A stretch of DNA of 64,000 nt. Origin: Blasia pusilla. Its lineage: Eukaryota; Marchantiophyta; Marchantiopsida; Blasiales. This document shows positions 47,621 to 60,029 of the stretch, piece after piece. Within the stretch, counting starts at the first letter, position 1. Each line of letters opens with the position of its first letter. The DNA is taken from NCBI GenBank assembly GCA_050084515.1, contig CM114274.1, forward strand, positions 5,518,001 through 5,582,000, written 5' to 3'. The notes beneath the pieces are model-generated. The model had not been told where the DNA came from, did no database searches, and saw nothing but the letters and a program-made list of their open reading frames with translations. A program made the position numbers and the translations under genes.

Positions 47621-49505
47621 CGGAATTAGTGGCGAGGGGGAAAAATGATCTCGCTTCGGGTTTCAAAGGTAGTCTATACTATTGACCCAACACGGAGGTT
47701 ACTTTAATTACTTTAACTAGGCAAGAGGGGAAAACGTATTGCTTTTGAAGAAGTGAAACTTTTACTTCTACAAACGAGTTGGTGGCTTCTGATCATGTGG
47801 CCATGTTCTTGTGGTTGTAGTGGGATCTCTACAAAGTGGGGGACGTTTGCCCCTCTAAGAGTGGAGGCTCTCCACCTTCCACAAAAATTTCCTCTCTAAC
47901 CTTGGTTTGCCTCACATCCACAAAAGGTGACACTGCTAAGTAAGATACCCTCCCGCTTTTGCATTTAGTAAGCACTCTCCTAAGAAAATACGGAAGTGAC
48001 AATACGAGGTTATTTGTGAATTGATCTAAGGAGTTGGAGGCATGAATTTGAGGTTGCTATAAAAATGTCGTAGCGACTATAAAATGCTTAGGAGCTACTC
48101 CTATGCAAACCTGGTGTGAAGCTAATGTTTTGCTCGTGCATATGTTCTCGTGGATAAATCTGGTGTGAAATTGGACTTTCAATCAAGTCATCCAGGTAAT
48201 TTCTATCATGTAATGAGACTCCATCCATGAACGTTACTCTATGTTAAGGTGATATGCATTCCTGAAAAGTTTCTCCATAGGCTCTTCACGATTGGTGTTG
48301 GCGATTAAGAGAGACGGGAGAAGACAGAGTAAGGGGGAACGGGGAGGTTGTGAATTTGTGCCCCTTGATATCGTCAATTTGTATCCCCGATACTACATCA
48401 ATTCAACCCTACAAGCCTTTAGGTACAAGAGCCTTGCTATCGAGTCCTACTATCGAATTAATTAGTCCTATGAGAATTTCTTGCTTATTATTGAACAGCT
48501 CTGGACCTAGGGATAGGAGGGATCCATACAGATCGCTATGGGTTGCTAGCTCGCTCGCGAAGGAACCATGAAGATTTGAGAATAGTGCAGCATCACAAGA
48601 CGTCATCTTCTTCTACTTCCTTCCCATGAATGAATTTTATGCGTTCTCTATCTCTCTCTATGTGAGCACCATTTCCACTCCATCATAAGATATCCATTTG
48701 ATCGACCTCACGTCTCACGGCTCTTGAGTTTTCCTTTTCTAGTCTTTCTTACTGTATCCACCAAGCAACCATTGTTGTAGAGAGACATTGCAAATTCACG
48801 TCTCCATCACATTTTTTAGCTACGGTTTTCCCCCACTCAACGCTATAATGGCGACACCACGACGAACTTCTACTAAACTCAGAAGTCCACATCTAAGTGT
48901 CAAAAAGTATTAGGCTCAATTTATCCTTGTGTGATGCACATGCACTTTGACAAGTTTACATTTAAAAAGGAGTGGGATTTTTTAAATTGATTTGTAGATT
49001 TGAGAGGGAGGGCCTTTCATACTCGTAACTCCCAAAATCGTAGAAACAGATACTTTGAATTATTTGTTTCATCTTTGATGACTATCTTGTCACGTAGTGG
49101 TATATACACTTTTGCTTAAGAGTATAGATTCAATTTGCACAAAGCCTTTTGCGGACTTTCATAGATGCCCACGCTAATGGGATATAACAATTTTACTGCC
49201 TGGTCTTTGTTTTGAAGTTTTTTTTTGAAGTGTTATCCCGCGTTCTCTCTTTCATTTGGAAAGAGGAGAGAACAAACATATCCTTACCCGTTCCCTTTCA
49301 TTTCAAAAAAAATACCTCTTCTTTTCTTCCTTGCATGTTATCTTATCCAAAATATAGTTAGTCCAAAACTCAAAAATTTCAGCATTTTGAAATAATAGTG
49401 CTATTTAATGGTCTTTTTGGCTTTCATTCCAAAAATTTCACGACAAAGAAACATAAACTTGCAAGTTACACTTGCAAATCACCAAAAACTTTACCGAATG
49501 GAAGA
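47621..49505. other. Intergenic DNA, no supported gene
   Basis: No recognisable coding region. It borders the LTR of Ty3/gypsy copy 2 at about 49510. Confidence 0.4.
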
Positions 49506-49509
49506 ATTG

Positions 49510-50257
49510 CAATGTCGTGCGCATATACATCGCTGTCACCAAACACACACACAAACACGCACGATCCCATGCTAACTCATGGCATCCAAACAACGAGACA
49601 AGAAGTGCCAGAATATTCTCTCTTTGTAAAATAAGATCCAATCTCTCTCACAACATCATAGTTCTCACAAGTGTGCACTCTCATATGTCTCTCTCAATGT
49701 CAAACCAAACCCACTCTCCTAATGAGAGGCTTGGGTTACACACACAAGGCAAGCAAGACCATAGCTCCACCGCCTCATGCCAAAAGGTTCAACAAGCTCT
49801 CTCTCCTTAAGGTATATCCCTCCCCTCTCCCAAGTTCTCTCCATGGTAACATATGCTCCCAAGTCACCTCCTTGGTTCTTGACCTGATGTAGGAGGTCAA
49901 AAGACACTTACCAAAAGTAGAGAGTTGATCATATACTCAAAATGGTATTTACCTAAAGTAGTAAGTTCCTCAATATGGCTTCAAATGAGCCGAAACGAAG
50001 GGAAAACCTCCTCTCTCAAGTTTCTCGAGGCCTCAGCAAGTCATCCTTGACCTACTAAGCCTGTACTCCATTACTCACGAAGGCGCTCTACTAGATCTCA
50101 TTGATCTATCCTAAAAGACGTGTGTCGTGGGCATACACATCGCTACACAACATACATCGTTGTCACCAAACACACACAAACACGCACAATCCCATGCTAA
50201 CTCATGGCATCCAAACAACCAGACAAGAAGTACCAAAATATCTCCAATCGTCCCCCT
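49510..50257 (-). repeat. LTR of copy 2
   Basis: Starts after the purine tract with TTGGAGATATTTTGGTACTT and ends near CGCACGACATTG (49510). The first approximately 125 bp (from 50257) recur at the other end (49622-49510), including GCCATGAGTTAGCATGGGAT. It shares its interior with 23195-23913 and 61150-61887. Confidence 0.7.
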
Positions 50258-50413
50258 AGTTTGTGGTTAGGTCCCTCTAACTCCAAATAGCCATCTATCC
50301 CTACCTACCATGACGCTAAGAGCAAGAAGGCTGGGTGCTCATGTGGCCCCATCGTTAGTCGTCTTCTTGTCATCCATGTCACAAACACAATTCGGAATGT
50401 AGAACTACCTACT

Positions 50414-50781
50414 CTATGTACATCTGGGACACATCCATCGTCCTTGAGGAACCCTAGTGAGAGATGGCGTCAAACATTCTATATGCCATCCTCTCGAACA
50501 CCCATCACACACTAGCATAGTGGCTGCACCATGGGCGGAACCACACAACATACACCGCAAGCTTGCAGGAGCTATTGCTAAGCTCGGATTAACTGTACCG
50601 TCAATGTTTGGAAGATGACATGGCGCACAGTTACGCACATGGTCCTTTTCCAAACCATACCCTTGCGTCCCTCCAATAAGAAAACACCGTATCGAAAAAC
50701 CTCACGCACTCTCAAGATGGTATGCCCTGCAGTCACATCCAACGTCTTGGGTGCCGTCTGCAGCAAGTAGACATATGTCAC
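50414..50781 (-). pseudogene. Integrase C-terminus and PHD finger, copy 2
   Basis: Frames at 50781-50578 and 50653-50414 encode YLLQTAPKTLDVTAGHTILR with VREVFRYGVFLLEGRKGMVW, then HVRNCAPCHLPNIDGTVNPS and a PHD finger with CMLC, CDGC, GWHIEC and WMCPRC. All eight zinc ligands are present. The two frames are offset by a frameshift near 50640. The integrase core belonging to this end lies beyond the interruption, at 51700-52330. Confidence 0.8.
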
Positions 50782-51584
50782 ATCTGAGTAGCCGATAGGC
50801 CGAGATCTATCGTGGATAGGGCGTAGGAGCCACCGGACTATCTTAAGTGTAACTTTGTCTCACAGTGTCGGATGAGGTTGAGGATAGGTCCATTGTGTCA
50901 AGAACGTCATTTCTGACAACTTTCCTATTGAGGTTTTTCACAACCGGGTGACTTGTTGACCAGGTCATCCGCCCATGGTAACCTGTGCGCGTAGGTTACC
51001 AAAGGAATGGTTATTTTTAGGTTCCCAACCCTATATAAGAGAGGAAGATGGCTTTCCTTAGCCATATTTCTCATGTTGGGCCGTTGGAGCACCTTCTATG
51101 TATGTGAGATAGGACTAGGATGTTAGCGTCCGGATTCTTTGATAGCACAAGGTGGACAAGGCTCGATATGCGGATGTAGATTGAGGAGTGGAGTTTTAGG
51201 CCAGGTGTCCCGTTTTTACTACTTTTTATTTTTACATGAGAAAGATGTCAGGGGACTTGTGGGAATTTGTTGTTTGCAGTTAGGCAAGTGAGTTGCCTAC
51301 CTGCAAACCTGGTTGGCGTTGTATTGGTCATTTTTGTGTTCAAAAGGCCGTGCGCGGAAGTGTTGTCCATTTTTTGCAAATTTTTTTGGTGCAGGATGAC
51401 GCGGGACAGCACCCGGATGTAGCATGCGCTGTGGCGTAAAGGATATGCAAGCGGGTGTGTCAGGAAAGAGATGGAGGCGGTCCGGTCGCGGAGGCAATTT
51501 AGGTCGCGAAGACGGCGCGGACGGGTGATGACAACGCCCCCCTCTGATCGTATGCTCGACTCACTACCTCTGATGGTATCAGGT
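50782..51584. other. Unrelated sequence inserted in the integrase of copy 2
   Basis: Begins TGTCACATCTGAGTAGCC at about 50776. It contains a TATA-like CCTATATAAGAGAGG (51030-51044) and ends near TGATGGTATCAGG. No coding content. It could be a solo LTR of another element family (TG...CA limits and an internal TATA box), but no flanking duplication was found. Confidence 0.4.
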
Positions 51585-51700
51585 TCGTCCACCACAGTCG
51601 TGGACGATGGGCACGTGATCCAACTCTTGCTGCATCTAGTAACACAGCAGATCCCAACTAGGACCTCACCTGATGCACACTCGTCATCACACATGCACCT
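51585..51700 (-). pseudogene. Displaced DNMT fragment (motif VIII region)
   Basis: GTCCACCACAGTCGTGGACG (plus strand) and the following bases match the motif VIII region of copy 1 (about 17800-17880), which encodes RAHRPRLWWTNL on the minus strand. Here the fragment lies directly beside the integrase core, outside its normal place. Confidence 0.6.
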
Positions 51701-52930
51701 CTCTGCAACCCATACTTGCATAGTCCTCTCTTCACTGTCTGCACAACCCGCTCCGCTAGTCCATCCGCCACAGGATGATCTTGCGAAGTAGTGCGATATT
51801 CGGTCTGTTCCTAATCACACAAGGCCTAAAACTCCCTGCGGAACTCTGTACCCTGGTCTATCAACACCTCAGCTTGTGCACCGGAATGACTCAACACTTG
51901 ATCTAGGAAGGCATACCCTACTCCCTCACTCGTTTTGTTAGACAATGCAACCAACTCTATCCACTTCGAGAAGTGCTGGACCATCACCAACACATAATGA
52001 CTATAGCGCTCTGTCAAAGACAAACGTCCTGCAAAATCCAAACCCCATCTATAACCTAAGCCCATGATCAGAAGTGGATGCAACTTTGGAGTCAGAGCAT
52101 TGAACGATGCTCAGACTCGATCACACACCATGCATCTGGCAACAAACTGCTGAACGTTAGTCTGCATGCCTCGCCACCAATATTCAATGTGGAGCAAGTT
52201 GTACGTCCACTTCACTCCAAAATGACCCAACTCCTCGTGGGCATGACGCACAAACCTGCTCTCTGCAAAGGATGAGGCACTACACGCACTCAACCATCCT
52301 CCCGCACTCGCAACACATGTGTGCCCTCCCACCGGAACCGTCTGGCTCGCTGTAGGATCTGATCCCGCTCTCTAGCACCCACTGTGCTCGTGACGTTGCC
52401 AATACGCAAGTACTCCAAGACCACTCCATCGTTGTGAATGTCTCAGCCACCTGTCGTCTCCTCACCGGCCTCTGGATCTAAGGACTCTCCATCAGACATT
52501 GCCATCGAAGTCTCAGCAATCTGGCTCTCAATAGCCAACAAGCCCAAATAGGCTGACGCATGCCATCCTCAACCAAGATGCAGATGGCTCAAACCATCCA
52601 CATCCTGGTTGAGCTTCCCAGGTCTATGCACCACTTAGAAGTCATACTCCTGCAACAAAAGAGCCCACCTGGCAAGCTTCCCTATGAGCTTGTCGGACTC
52701 CATCCACCACTTAAGTGGCTGATGATCAGTAATGATGGTAAAGGGATTGCCGAATAGATAACATCTGAAATGTGCGAGAACCCACACTGCAGCCAAGCAC
52801 TCGCCTCATACGAGCTATACTTCGCCTCTGCAGCATTGTTCAAGCGACTAGCATAAGCCACCATGAACTCTCTACCATCATCGTCATGCTGGGTGAGCAC
52901 AGCTCCAAGCCCCAACATGCTTCAATTGGT
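51700..52930 (-). pseudogene. Integrase core and RNase H of copy 2
   Basis: From high to low coordinate. The RNase H part is LGAVLTQHDDDGREFMVAYA, with NNAAEAKYSSYEAS. The integrase HHCC zinc domain is HAHEELGHFGVKWTY, with ARCMVCDRV. The integrase catalytic core has RWGLDFAGRLSLTERYSHYV (first Asp), SKWIELVALSNKTSEGVGYA, LIDQGTEFRREF (second Asp) and HPVADGLAERVVQTVKRGLC (Glu). Stops and frameshifts break it into pieces (for example a stop after RREF). Confidence 0.8.
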
Positions 52931-53990
52931 ATGCAATTGGAAAGGACGCCCCCTGATCGGTCTCCTCAATATGGGCGTGGACGTCAATCTGTCCTTGAGC
53001 ATCTGAAATGCTCTCTCTTGCTCATCCCCCCAATGCCACTCCTGATCCACCTTGGTCTGCAAGGTTAGCGACTTCACAATCGAACTTAAACCCTTGACGT
53101 ACCGTTGATAGAAGTTTTCCAATCCCATGAATGCACGAACTCGACTCACATCTGTAGGGCGTGGAATGCGTGAAATAGCCTCTACCTTCGTCTGTTGCAT
53201 ACCAAGGCTCCCAGGATATATCGTATGATCCAAGTACTCAATCTGGTCGTAGAAGAACTTGCACTTGCTTGGATATAGCTTCAGCCCATGTAACTGCAAT
53301 CGTCAAAACACCTCCTCTAGATGTTGCTCATGCTCCTCAACCGTGGCGCTAAACACTACGATGTCATCAATATAACACCTAGCAAAATCCAGACCTGCCA
53401 AGATCCTATCCATGACCCTCTGAAACTCAATCGTGGCGTTCTTTAACCCGAATGGTAAGAACCGCCACTGGTACAAACAATCCTTCCCATGAGGATCGAT
53501 GCCCCAAAATTTTTTCTTCTCCCTGTCCTCCAATCTGATAGGCAACTGATGGTATTCGGCTTGCAAATCCAATGAACTGAAGACCTTTGCATGCCCAATC
53601 GCATCAAAGATCTCCTCAGGGATGGGCATGGCATACCTATCGGACTTCATCTACCGATTGATAGGCCAGTAATCTCCACACATCCGCCTATCCGTCCAGT
53701 TGCCATGCACATCCTTCTTGGTGGGCATGATAGTGGCAGATGCATATCTCCATCCGACATCTCCACTAGTCTTGCTCCAACCAAGTCATGGCTCCTACTC
53801 TAAATCAGAGCCCTCTCCATGTCACTGTACCTATAGGGTCATCGGAAGATAGGCGTGTTACTCGACAACTCAATGCGGATCCCTGGACCCTTGAGCGTAC
53901 CCAAATCATGCATACTAAATGCAAAACAGCTCCTATAACTCCTAAGGAATTGGTGTATCCGACGCCGCTCTCCTCTTGTCAACTTAGGGC
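52922..53990 (-). pseudogene. Reverse transcriptase of copy 2
   Basis: MKSDRYAMPIPEEIFDAIGH, FSSLDLQAEYHQLPIRLEDR, FLPFGLKNATIEFQRVMDRI and ARCYIDDIVVFSATVEEHEQ (YxDD box) are readable in one frame (53650-53303). Thumb and RNase H connection follow (53299-52922: CKFFYDQIEYLDHTIYPGSL, RVRAFMGLENFYQRYVKGLS, EWHWGDEQERAFQMLKDRL). The fingers lie upstream with a frameshift and a stop near 53653. Confidence 0.85.
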
Positions 53991-54239
53991 CCATATCTGG
54001 CTCCCAAGTCTCCATCATGACTACGATAGGACTCTCCGGCGTGGATGTCGGTGGTTGCTATGGTGCAGTACCCGGAACCATGCTTGATGATGTGGCTATC
54101 ATCTCCTGGCATACCTACAAAACATCCCAAGAAGTCCAAGAGTGTCTCTCCCGATTACCCCTGGTGCGTCGATCTCTTCTAGTCTTGCCCCCAGCCACTG
54201 CCTCAACCGTCTCGGTAGGCATGGGGCTCACCAACGCAA

Positions 54240-55279
54240 CAATTGTGATTTGTCGCATCCTCAAACGATGCTGCTCAGCTACTCCTAAGCTAAAAATCCA
54301 TATCAAGCACTTCAGGTCCATCGCCCACGACATGACGTCGTGATGCCTCCGATAGTGACGTTACTGCCGTCACTCCTTTGGAGAATCCCATCGCTCGCTC
54401 TCGCTCATCGGCGTTGGGCTCCACTAACCTCTGTACCTGGTCATCCCAAACCAAGCTAGGTCCGGTCTCCTTGAATGTATAGGAAGCGAGAAAACTCACC
54501 AATATGGGAAAGGCAGCTTGTGGCATGCCAATCCTCTTGACCACACTAAACGGCGGCCGATCATCGTGCCTCACTGCCTATGATCAACGGCCCGGATCCA
54601 ATATAGAATCCACCAATAAATCGGAGGGACGCTCCACTCTTGCATAAGCCCTCCGCAATACCTCATGTGGTACCAAGTTGGTCCACCAAAGACGTTGGTG
54701 ATGTGCTCGTGAACTCATACTTGACGCATGTAACAACATTGTCAAGCTGATCCATGCGCGCACTTGATGTGCACTCGTCACTACATGGGACCTCAAATGG
54801 CCCAAAATTGGCATATTCTCCAAAATGTATGTTGGAGAACGAGGCTGATGCTCCTGTAAATGTCTCAAGATCCGCATCATCTCCCAAAACAACCTAGACC
54901 GAGTGTCAGCTAACCCGCTACCTCATCCACCACTCGATTGGCCCTGACATGGCCAACCAGCAATGACCAAGTCTATGGTCCCTACCCGCTCCAAGTCCTG
55001 CGCCCCCAACAATGAAATGTCCCTCGGTAGGGAACTCTAGTAACCCTAAATCGTGGACGTAGACAACAAGTCAGGTAAACGGAGGCGTAACAACACCACA
55101 TGGTGAAGTGAAGTGCGCCTCACAACATCATCAATCTCCACATACAGGTATTGTTGCACGCGCACTCTAGCGTGCAAAACAGCAGCTAACCCAGTGCTGA
55201 TCCCTCCAAAGAGATCCAACACCCGAATACCCTTCCCTGGGATGCACCACACCATCGAGGTGGTGTCCAAAGGGGTCAT
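54240..55279 (-). pseudogene. Captured cytosine-5 DNA methyltransferase domain (DNMT3-like), copy 2
   Basis: Read from 55225 downward. Motif I is VLDLFGGISTGLAAVLHARV, followed by YLYVEIDD (motif II type). Motif IV is IDLVIAGWPCQGQS, with the catalytic Cys codon at 54947-54949. Then come MFWEMMRILRHLQEHQPRSP, motif VI ILENMPILG, motif VIII SRAHHQRLWWTNLVPHEVLR, LLVDSILDPGR, and a C-terminal part with LVWDDQVQRLVEPNADERER and AMGFSKGVT, resembling the DNMT3 ending (ERxxGFP). The sequence is in at least four pieces by stops and frameshifts. Its divergence from copy 1, with every motif in the same order, shows that the domain belonged to the active ancestor and was not a single chance insertion. 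Confidence 0.87.
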
Positions 55280-56640
55280 AGCAAAACTTCTACCTACCTA
55301 GGGTTCCTCTGACCCGTCACACTCTAGTGCAAATGTCTTGCTTCACGTGGTCCGCACATGCTCAGTGGCTAAGCGTTGAAGCTCCTCAATCGAGCCCCAA
55401 AGCGGGACCTCTTCTCCACGAACTGATGCGGCTACCATGACACTCCTCTCCATAGAAATGTCAAGAACGGGATTATCCTCTACATGGACATGTCCCTCAA
55501 TCAAATCACTAGGCCAAGTGATGACACTGCTAAATGCTACTAAGGTCGCAATCTCTCATGGCCGTTGCTCGATCACTACACTTGTGAATCGAATGTATAA
55601 TGAGCTAAGGCACCCATCACCTGATTGCCATCCTGGTCTGTAAGACGCTAACTCCTCCCAGTAATCCAGGGAAAACCCCATCAGGTATAACATTGCTCCA
55701 CCAACCAAGACGTCGTAGGACTCTGCATCAGTTACTATTGCCTAAGCTTGCACCACGGACTCATCTGCAGGATGTCCCGGGCGAATCCTCACCATGACCT
55801 CCTGTCGGGTGATATACTCTGTGGTACTCACTCTACCCAAGGATGTTTGTATCCGGAATGGACAACGCTCCACATTGGCTCTTGTCAAGCCCAATCCTTT
55901 GAATGACGCTTTCCCCAACATCCGGGATTGCGTTCATGAATCCAACAAGACGCGCTGCAAACTAAAAGCTCTACCTCCGGGACTCACCAACTGGAAGACC
56001 TCTCCTCGGTTATCCAACAACACAACACCAAGAGAAACCATGGCACGCTCTATCGCGGGTCTAGCGGGCATCTCCGCCATCCTAGCAGCCACAACCTGCC
56101 ATGAATCTGACGTGGATGGCCCGAGCATCCGCTCCAAGGACAGGTCCATCATCTCCTCTGCAATCACCTCTAAACGTGATGCAGGAAGTCCAACTCCACG
56201 CTCACATAGCGTAGCGGCCAGTCGAAAAACCTCGGCGGGCGTACCTCCCAACGTCATAACATCGGAAGTAGAAAATAAAGGAGTGCGGTTCACAACGGCG
56301 GTCGCCCCCAACAACTCGCTCGACACATGCCCCTCCTGAGCATCAGCAATAGGAGTCGACGCACTCGTTTCTTCCATCGCCCCCCGCGCCTGCACACCAA
56401 CAACATCACCAACTCTCCAGGAACTTTGATCAGGACCCATCGATGGGGTCCTCATCGCCTTAGACAACGTGAAAGACTAAGGAAGCCTAGTCTGTTTCCT
56501 GGCTTCCCCTCGCTGTGGATCCCATCTTGCGGTTACTCCACGTGTCACAACTGCGACGACCTCCATCTGGGCAACCCCGCACATCCAACCAGGATTCTCC
56601 ATATCTTTGGCTGCTCCAAATTTTCATCAACATATTAGCT
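55280..56640 (-). pseudogene. Gag end and protease-like segment of copy 2
   Basis: The frame 56467-55934 encodes the same alanine/serine-rich region as in copy 1 (for example LRLAATLCERG-type RLAATLCERGVGLPASRLEV) and ends with FSLQRVLLDS, followed by VLLDSG and RMLGKASFKGLGLT, a retroviral-type aspartic protease start. YDVLVGGAMLYLMGF lies near 55700. Above 56500 the residual gag tail is recognisable only by alignment with copy 1. Confidence 0.6.
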
Positions 56641-59600
56641 CCTTCACTCCCACTTAGTAATATAGATTGCAAAATATAGTCTTGAAATAGACACCACGAC
56701 CCCCTAAGAAAATGGTACCTAGGGACTGATGTTATGATAACGTACTCCACTTCCAACTACGTAGCCCTGATCTCGTAGTGAGGTAACGGTACGAACTGCG
56801 TCATCCACTTCTGTCGACGGGCAGGGCAGCACGGGGCAGTCCACCAACCCTGACGGGCATGCCAGGAGGACGGACTTCCCTCGCTGGGGATTCGTTCATC
56901 CATGTGAAATCCGTTTTGAATTCCGTCGACTTCTGGAAATGTGTATTTAAAAAATAACACAAGTATTTATAATTGATAAATAGATGTTAATCATTTAATG
57001 CTAGCCGTCCAATCATCCAAATATGCTTTCTTCTCTCAAATATTTGGCTCCATCCATTTTTTAACCCTTTTTTACTTTATTATTCATCGGACTCCCCATT
57101 GGATCCCGCTTTTCTCCCCGCACTTCAATAATCGGTGCCTCATTGCAGGGGGTAGGAGCGTACCCAATTTCCTTAGAGAGACGGAACTCGTGGGTACATA
57201 TCCCCTTGTTCCTCGGGAAGGTCCGACGTGGTACCCACGGACTGTCGTTCCCGTGGGGGACAGGAACGCATCCAAGGCTTCCAAGCTCCTTAGGGACGAT
57301 TCGTAGGAATGTCACCCCAACAAGGACCACCGCTTCGTTCCTTGCGAGTCGACCTCCTTTCTTCTGCCATGTGCTGAAATTTGCAATTATAATTCTTCTT
57401 ACAGCATTAGTTTGAATTATCCACAAGATTTATGGATAAATTTCTTTTTAAAACTGAGGTCAAACTTTGGTGACAAAAATAGGCAAGAAAAAAAGTGAAC
57501 AAAAGTTGGACATGAAAATATGATGAAGAAAATCTCAATTACTAATTATTCAATTTTCAAAAATGAAACTTGGCACTATATTATTTTATATACATTCCCC
57601 TAATTGATAATTCTACAAAATTAATTTCCATGTATATTGTGTCATATTTTCTTAATTGAGGCATATGCTCATTTGCTCTCAAATCTGTAGTGAGAATGCA
57701 ACCCAGTTTGATGAAGTCCATCCCAGATTGAATATATATATCTTGGTCACTTGAACTTGATCTCAAATTTTTATGGTTTTTAAATGGAAGTGAGAGAATG
57801 CATAAATATGGGAGAGAAATTTAATCAAGCCAAGGGCCTCTTAAATTTGATAGCACTCCAAAAGATCTCGTTAGTCCGAAAGATGAAGGCAAGGGATAGG
57901 ATGATTAAACTTATGGTATTTTATTTATTTAATGCAAAGGAGAGGTGGGATGAAAGAAGTCATATTATTCACGGGATAGATTTTGAAGGATGGAGTATAT
58001 TCTATGGGTTATTGGGTACTTTTTTCGTGTCAGAAAATTTGAAAATTTCCTTCACTTTTCCATTAAAAAATCCAAAACTTTTTCCACACACAAACTTTTT
58101 CGTGACATAATTATTTTTCGATTTTTTTTTTCGAAACTCATCGTATTTAACTGAGAGTTATTTCAGCCCTCATAAGGCCGGATTCACGTAAGAGCCACTA
58201 CGTCATCGTGGCATCCTAACCAGTTTGGAAATACTATAACCCAAAAGAAGATTATTCCGATCTTAAGAGGCAACGGTTCTATGGGTGGAAGGGAATATTA
58301 AAAAGGCCCAAAAAGAAAATTACAACATTTCTTTTAAATGATTGGAAAGTACATGACTAGAAATGTGACATAGTTGTCCTTAATAATTTTCTCGTAATAA
58401 ACTATAGTTTCCAAGAACACGATCAAAGTTTTGGCTTATTATATGTTGTGGGGCCTAAGGGTTTTCTTACTATCGTGATTGACGGGGCTACATGGAGGGC
58501 TTCCTAATTGACTTATGGCAAAGTTGCTTCTTTAACAATTTTCCCCTTCTTGCCCAACCCCAAAAGTGGACTCCAAAGGGAGAAGCATCATTAGTGAGTG
58601 AGTAATTAAAAGATTATTCAATTTCTCACCTTTTATATACGCCTCGTTACTTTTCTCGTAGTGGAACATGATGCCATAGGAACTTATTGTCTAGGCCCCA
58701 TTCTAGCAACCTTTTTGTATAGGCCTCCTTCCTTTTCTTGTAGTGGAACATGTAGCTAGATGGAAAATGGCATGGTTGTTTTTATTATTTGGGGTGCTCC
58801 TTACCATGTTTGCAAGGCTTGAGGCCTCCCTATTCCAACATGAGGCAAATTGGCATATGCTAATTTTTCTTCATCCATTTCCATATCATGTCCTTCCATT
58901 GTTTTTTTTAGCATGAATATTTGGCATATTGGTTTACTTCATCTTGTACATGGACATGCCATTTGCCCGCATGCATGCATGATTTTACACTCCATCAACC
59001 ATGTTCATATAATCTGTTGTATTCCAGATATATTTTTTACTATGTTGTCATTCCACTTTTACATGAATCAATATATCATTGTGCATGTGTGTTGCATTCA
59101 TGCTATTGTGTTGGAAAGGATAAGAGACCAAAGACTTTTCATGTAATACAAGAGCGCCTATGTTATAAAATTGAAATATACTTGTAAATTTTCTTCCGTA
59201 TCTCGGAAGACATATGAGTCATCCCTAAGTTGGAGAATCAAGATAATTTTGTATTCTAATTATACGGATAAGAGAGGGTTTTCCAATTTTATAATATAAT
59301 TAAATGACTTGATTTCTCCCTTGGCTTGGGATGGGAAATTGGAGGAGGATTATATATGTGTCTCTCTAGATTCAAATAAGCAATCAACAAATTTCTAAAT
59401 TAGATCTATTTCTATGGAAAGTCCTAGCCAAAAATACTCAATAGAACAAATTTTTAAACCATACATGTATAGTTGTCACCAATACTCATGGTTAGAGATT
59501 TCTCTCTAGAAGTAATAAACTAATCATTTTTTTTCGTCATATTTATTCTTCTTAAATATCTAGGAGATATATCTTACCATATACATCCACAAAAATACTC

Positions 59601-60025
59601 TCTGAAATTTTTCTCCATAAAATCTATAGAAAATGACCACTAGAAAAAATAACCCTTGGTAAGATCTATTTTTTGTGTTTTTCATCTCCATCTCTCTAAA
59701 GGTCTAAACCCCATACATTTGTACGAGTTCAAAATAGATTGCGTATAGAAATACTTCCTTCAATTTTGAATTTCTATAATTTAATAATACCTACGCTGCT
59801 ACTTGTTGGGAGTCTATTTTATTATTATGGCTAAATATATAATATTGTTAGCAATGCATATATGATGCAGTTATGTTATACTAAAAAATTTTATATTTTT
59901 AACATGCATGATATCTCTTATATTAAACAAAAAAATTTCATTGGTTCATTAAAATTTTTGAAATATAGAATTTTTATAAAATATTTTCTATTTAAAATTT
60001 TATTATGCCACTTCTTGAAATAGAT
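56641..60025. other. Intergenic DNA, no supported gene
   Basis: A GC-richer patch lies at 57100-57370, with overlapping frames on both strands (up to 121 codons) and no recognisable domain. The rest is AT-rich. 58850-59190 has two overlapping His/Cys-rich frames, probably chance. Confidence 0.35.
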
Positions 60026-60029
60026 AGAT

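Larger units (their letters stand above)
49510..56640 (-). mobile_element. Ty3/gypsy-type LTR retrotransposon, copy 2 (PR-DNMT-RT-RH-IN-PHD), 5' truncated and rearranged
   Basis: Read from 56640 downward: end of gag, protease-like segment, cytosine methyltransferase (55225-54240), RT (53900-52930), RNase H, integrase, then a break (51700-50780), integrase C-terminus with PHD finger, purine-rich tract ACTAGGGGGACGA and LTR (50257-49510). The order is the same as copy 1. Similarity to the gag end of copy 1 stops near 56640, so most of gag and the 5' LTR are lost. A stretch of unrelated sequence plus a methyltransferase scrap interrupts the integrase. Confidence 0.85.

Noticed and set aside
57061-57426. 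121-codon minus-strand frame and overlapping plus-strand frames
   Set aside because: Local GC-rich patch with frames on both strands; no recognised motif.
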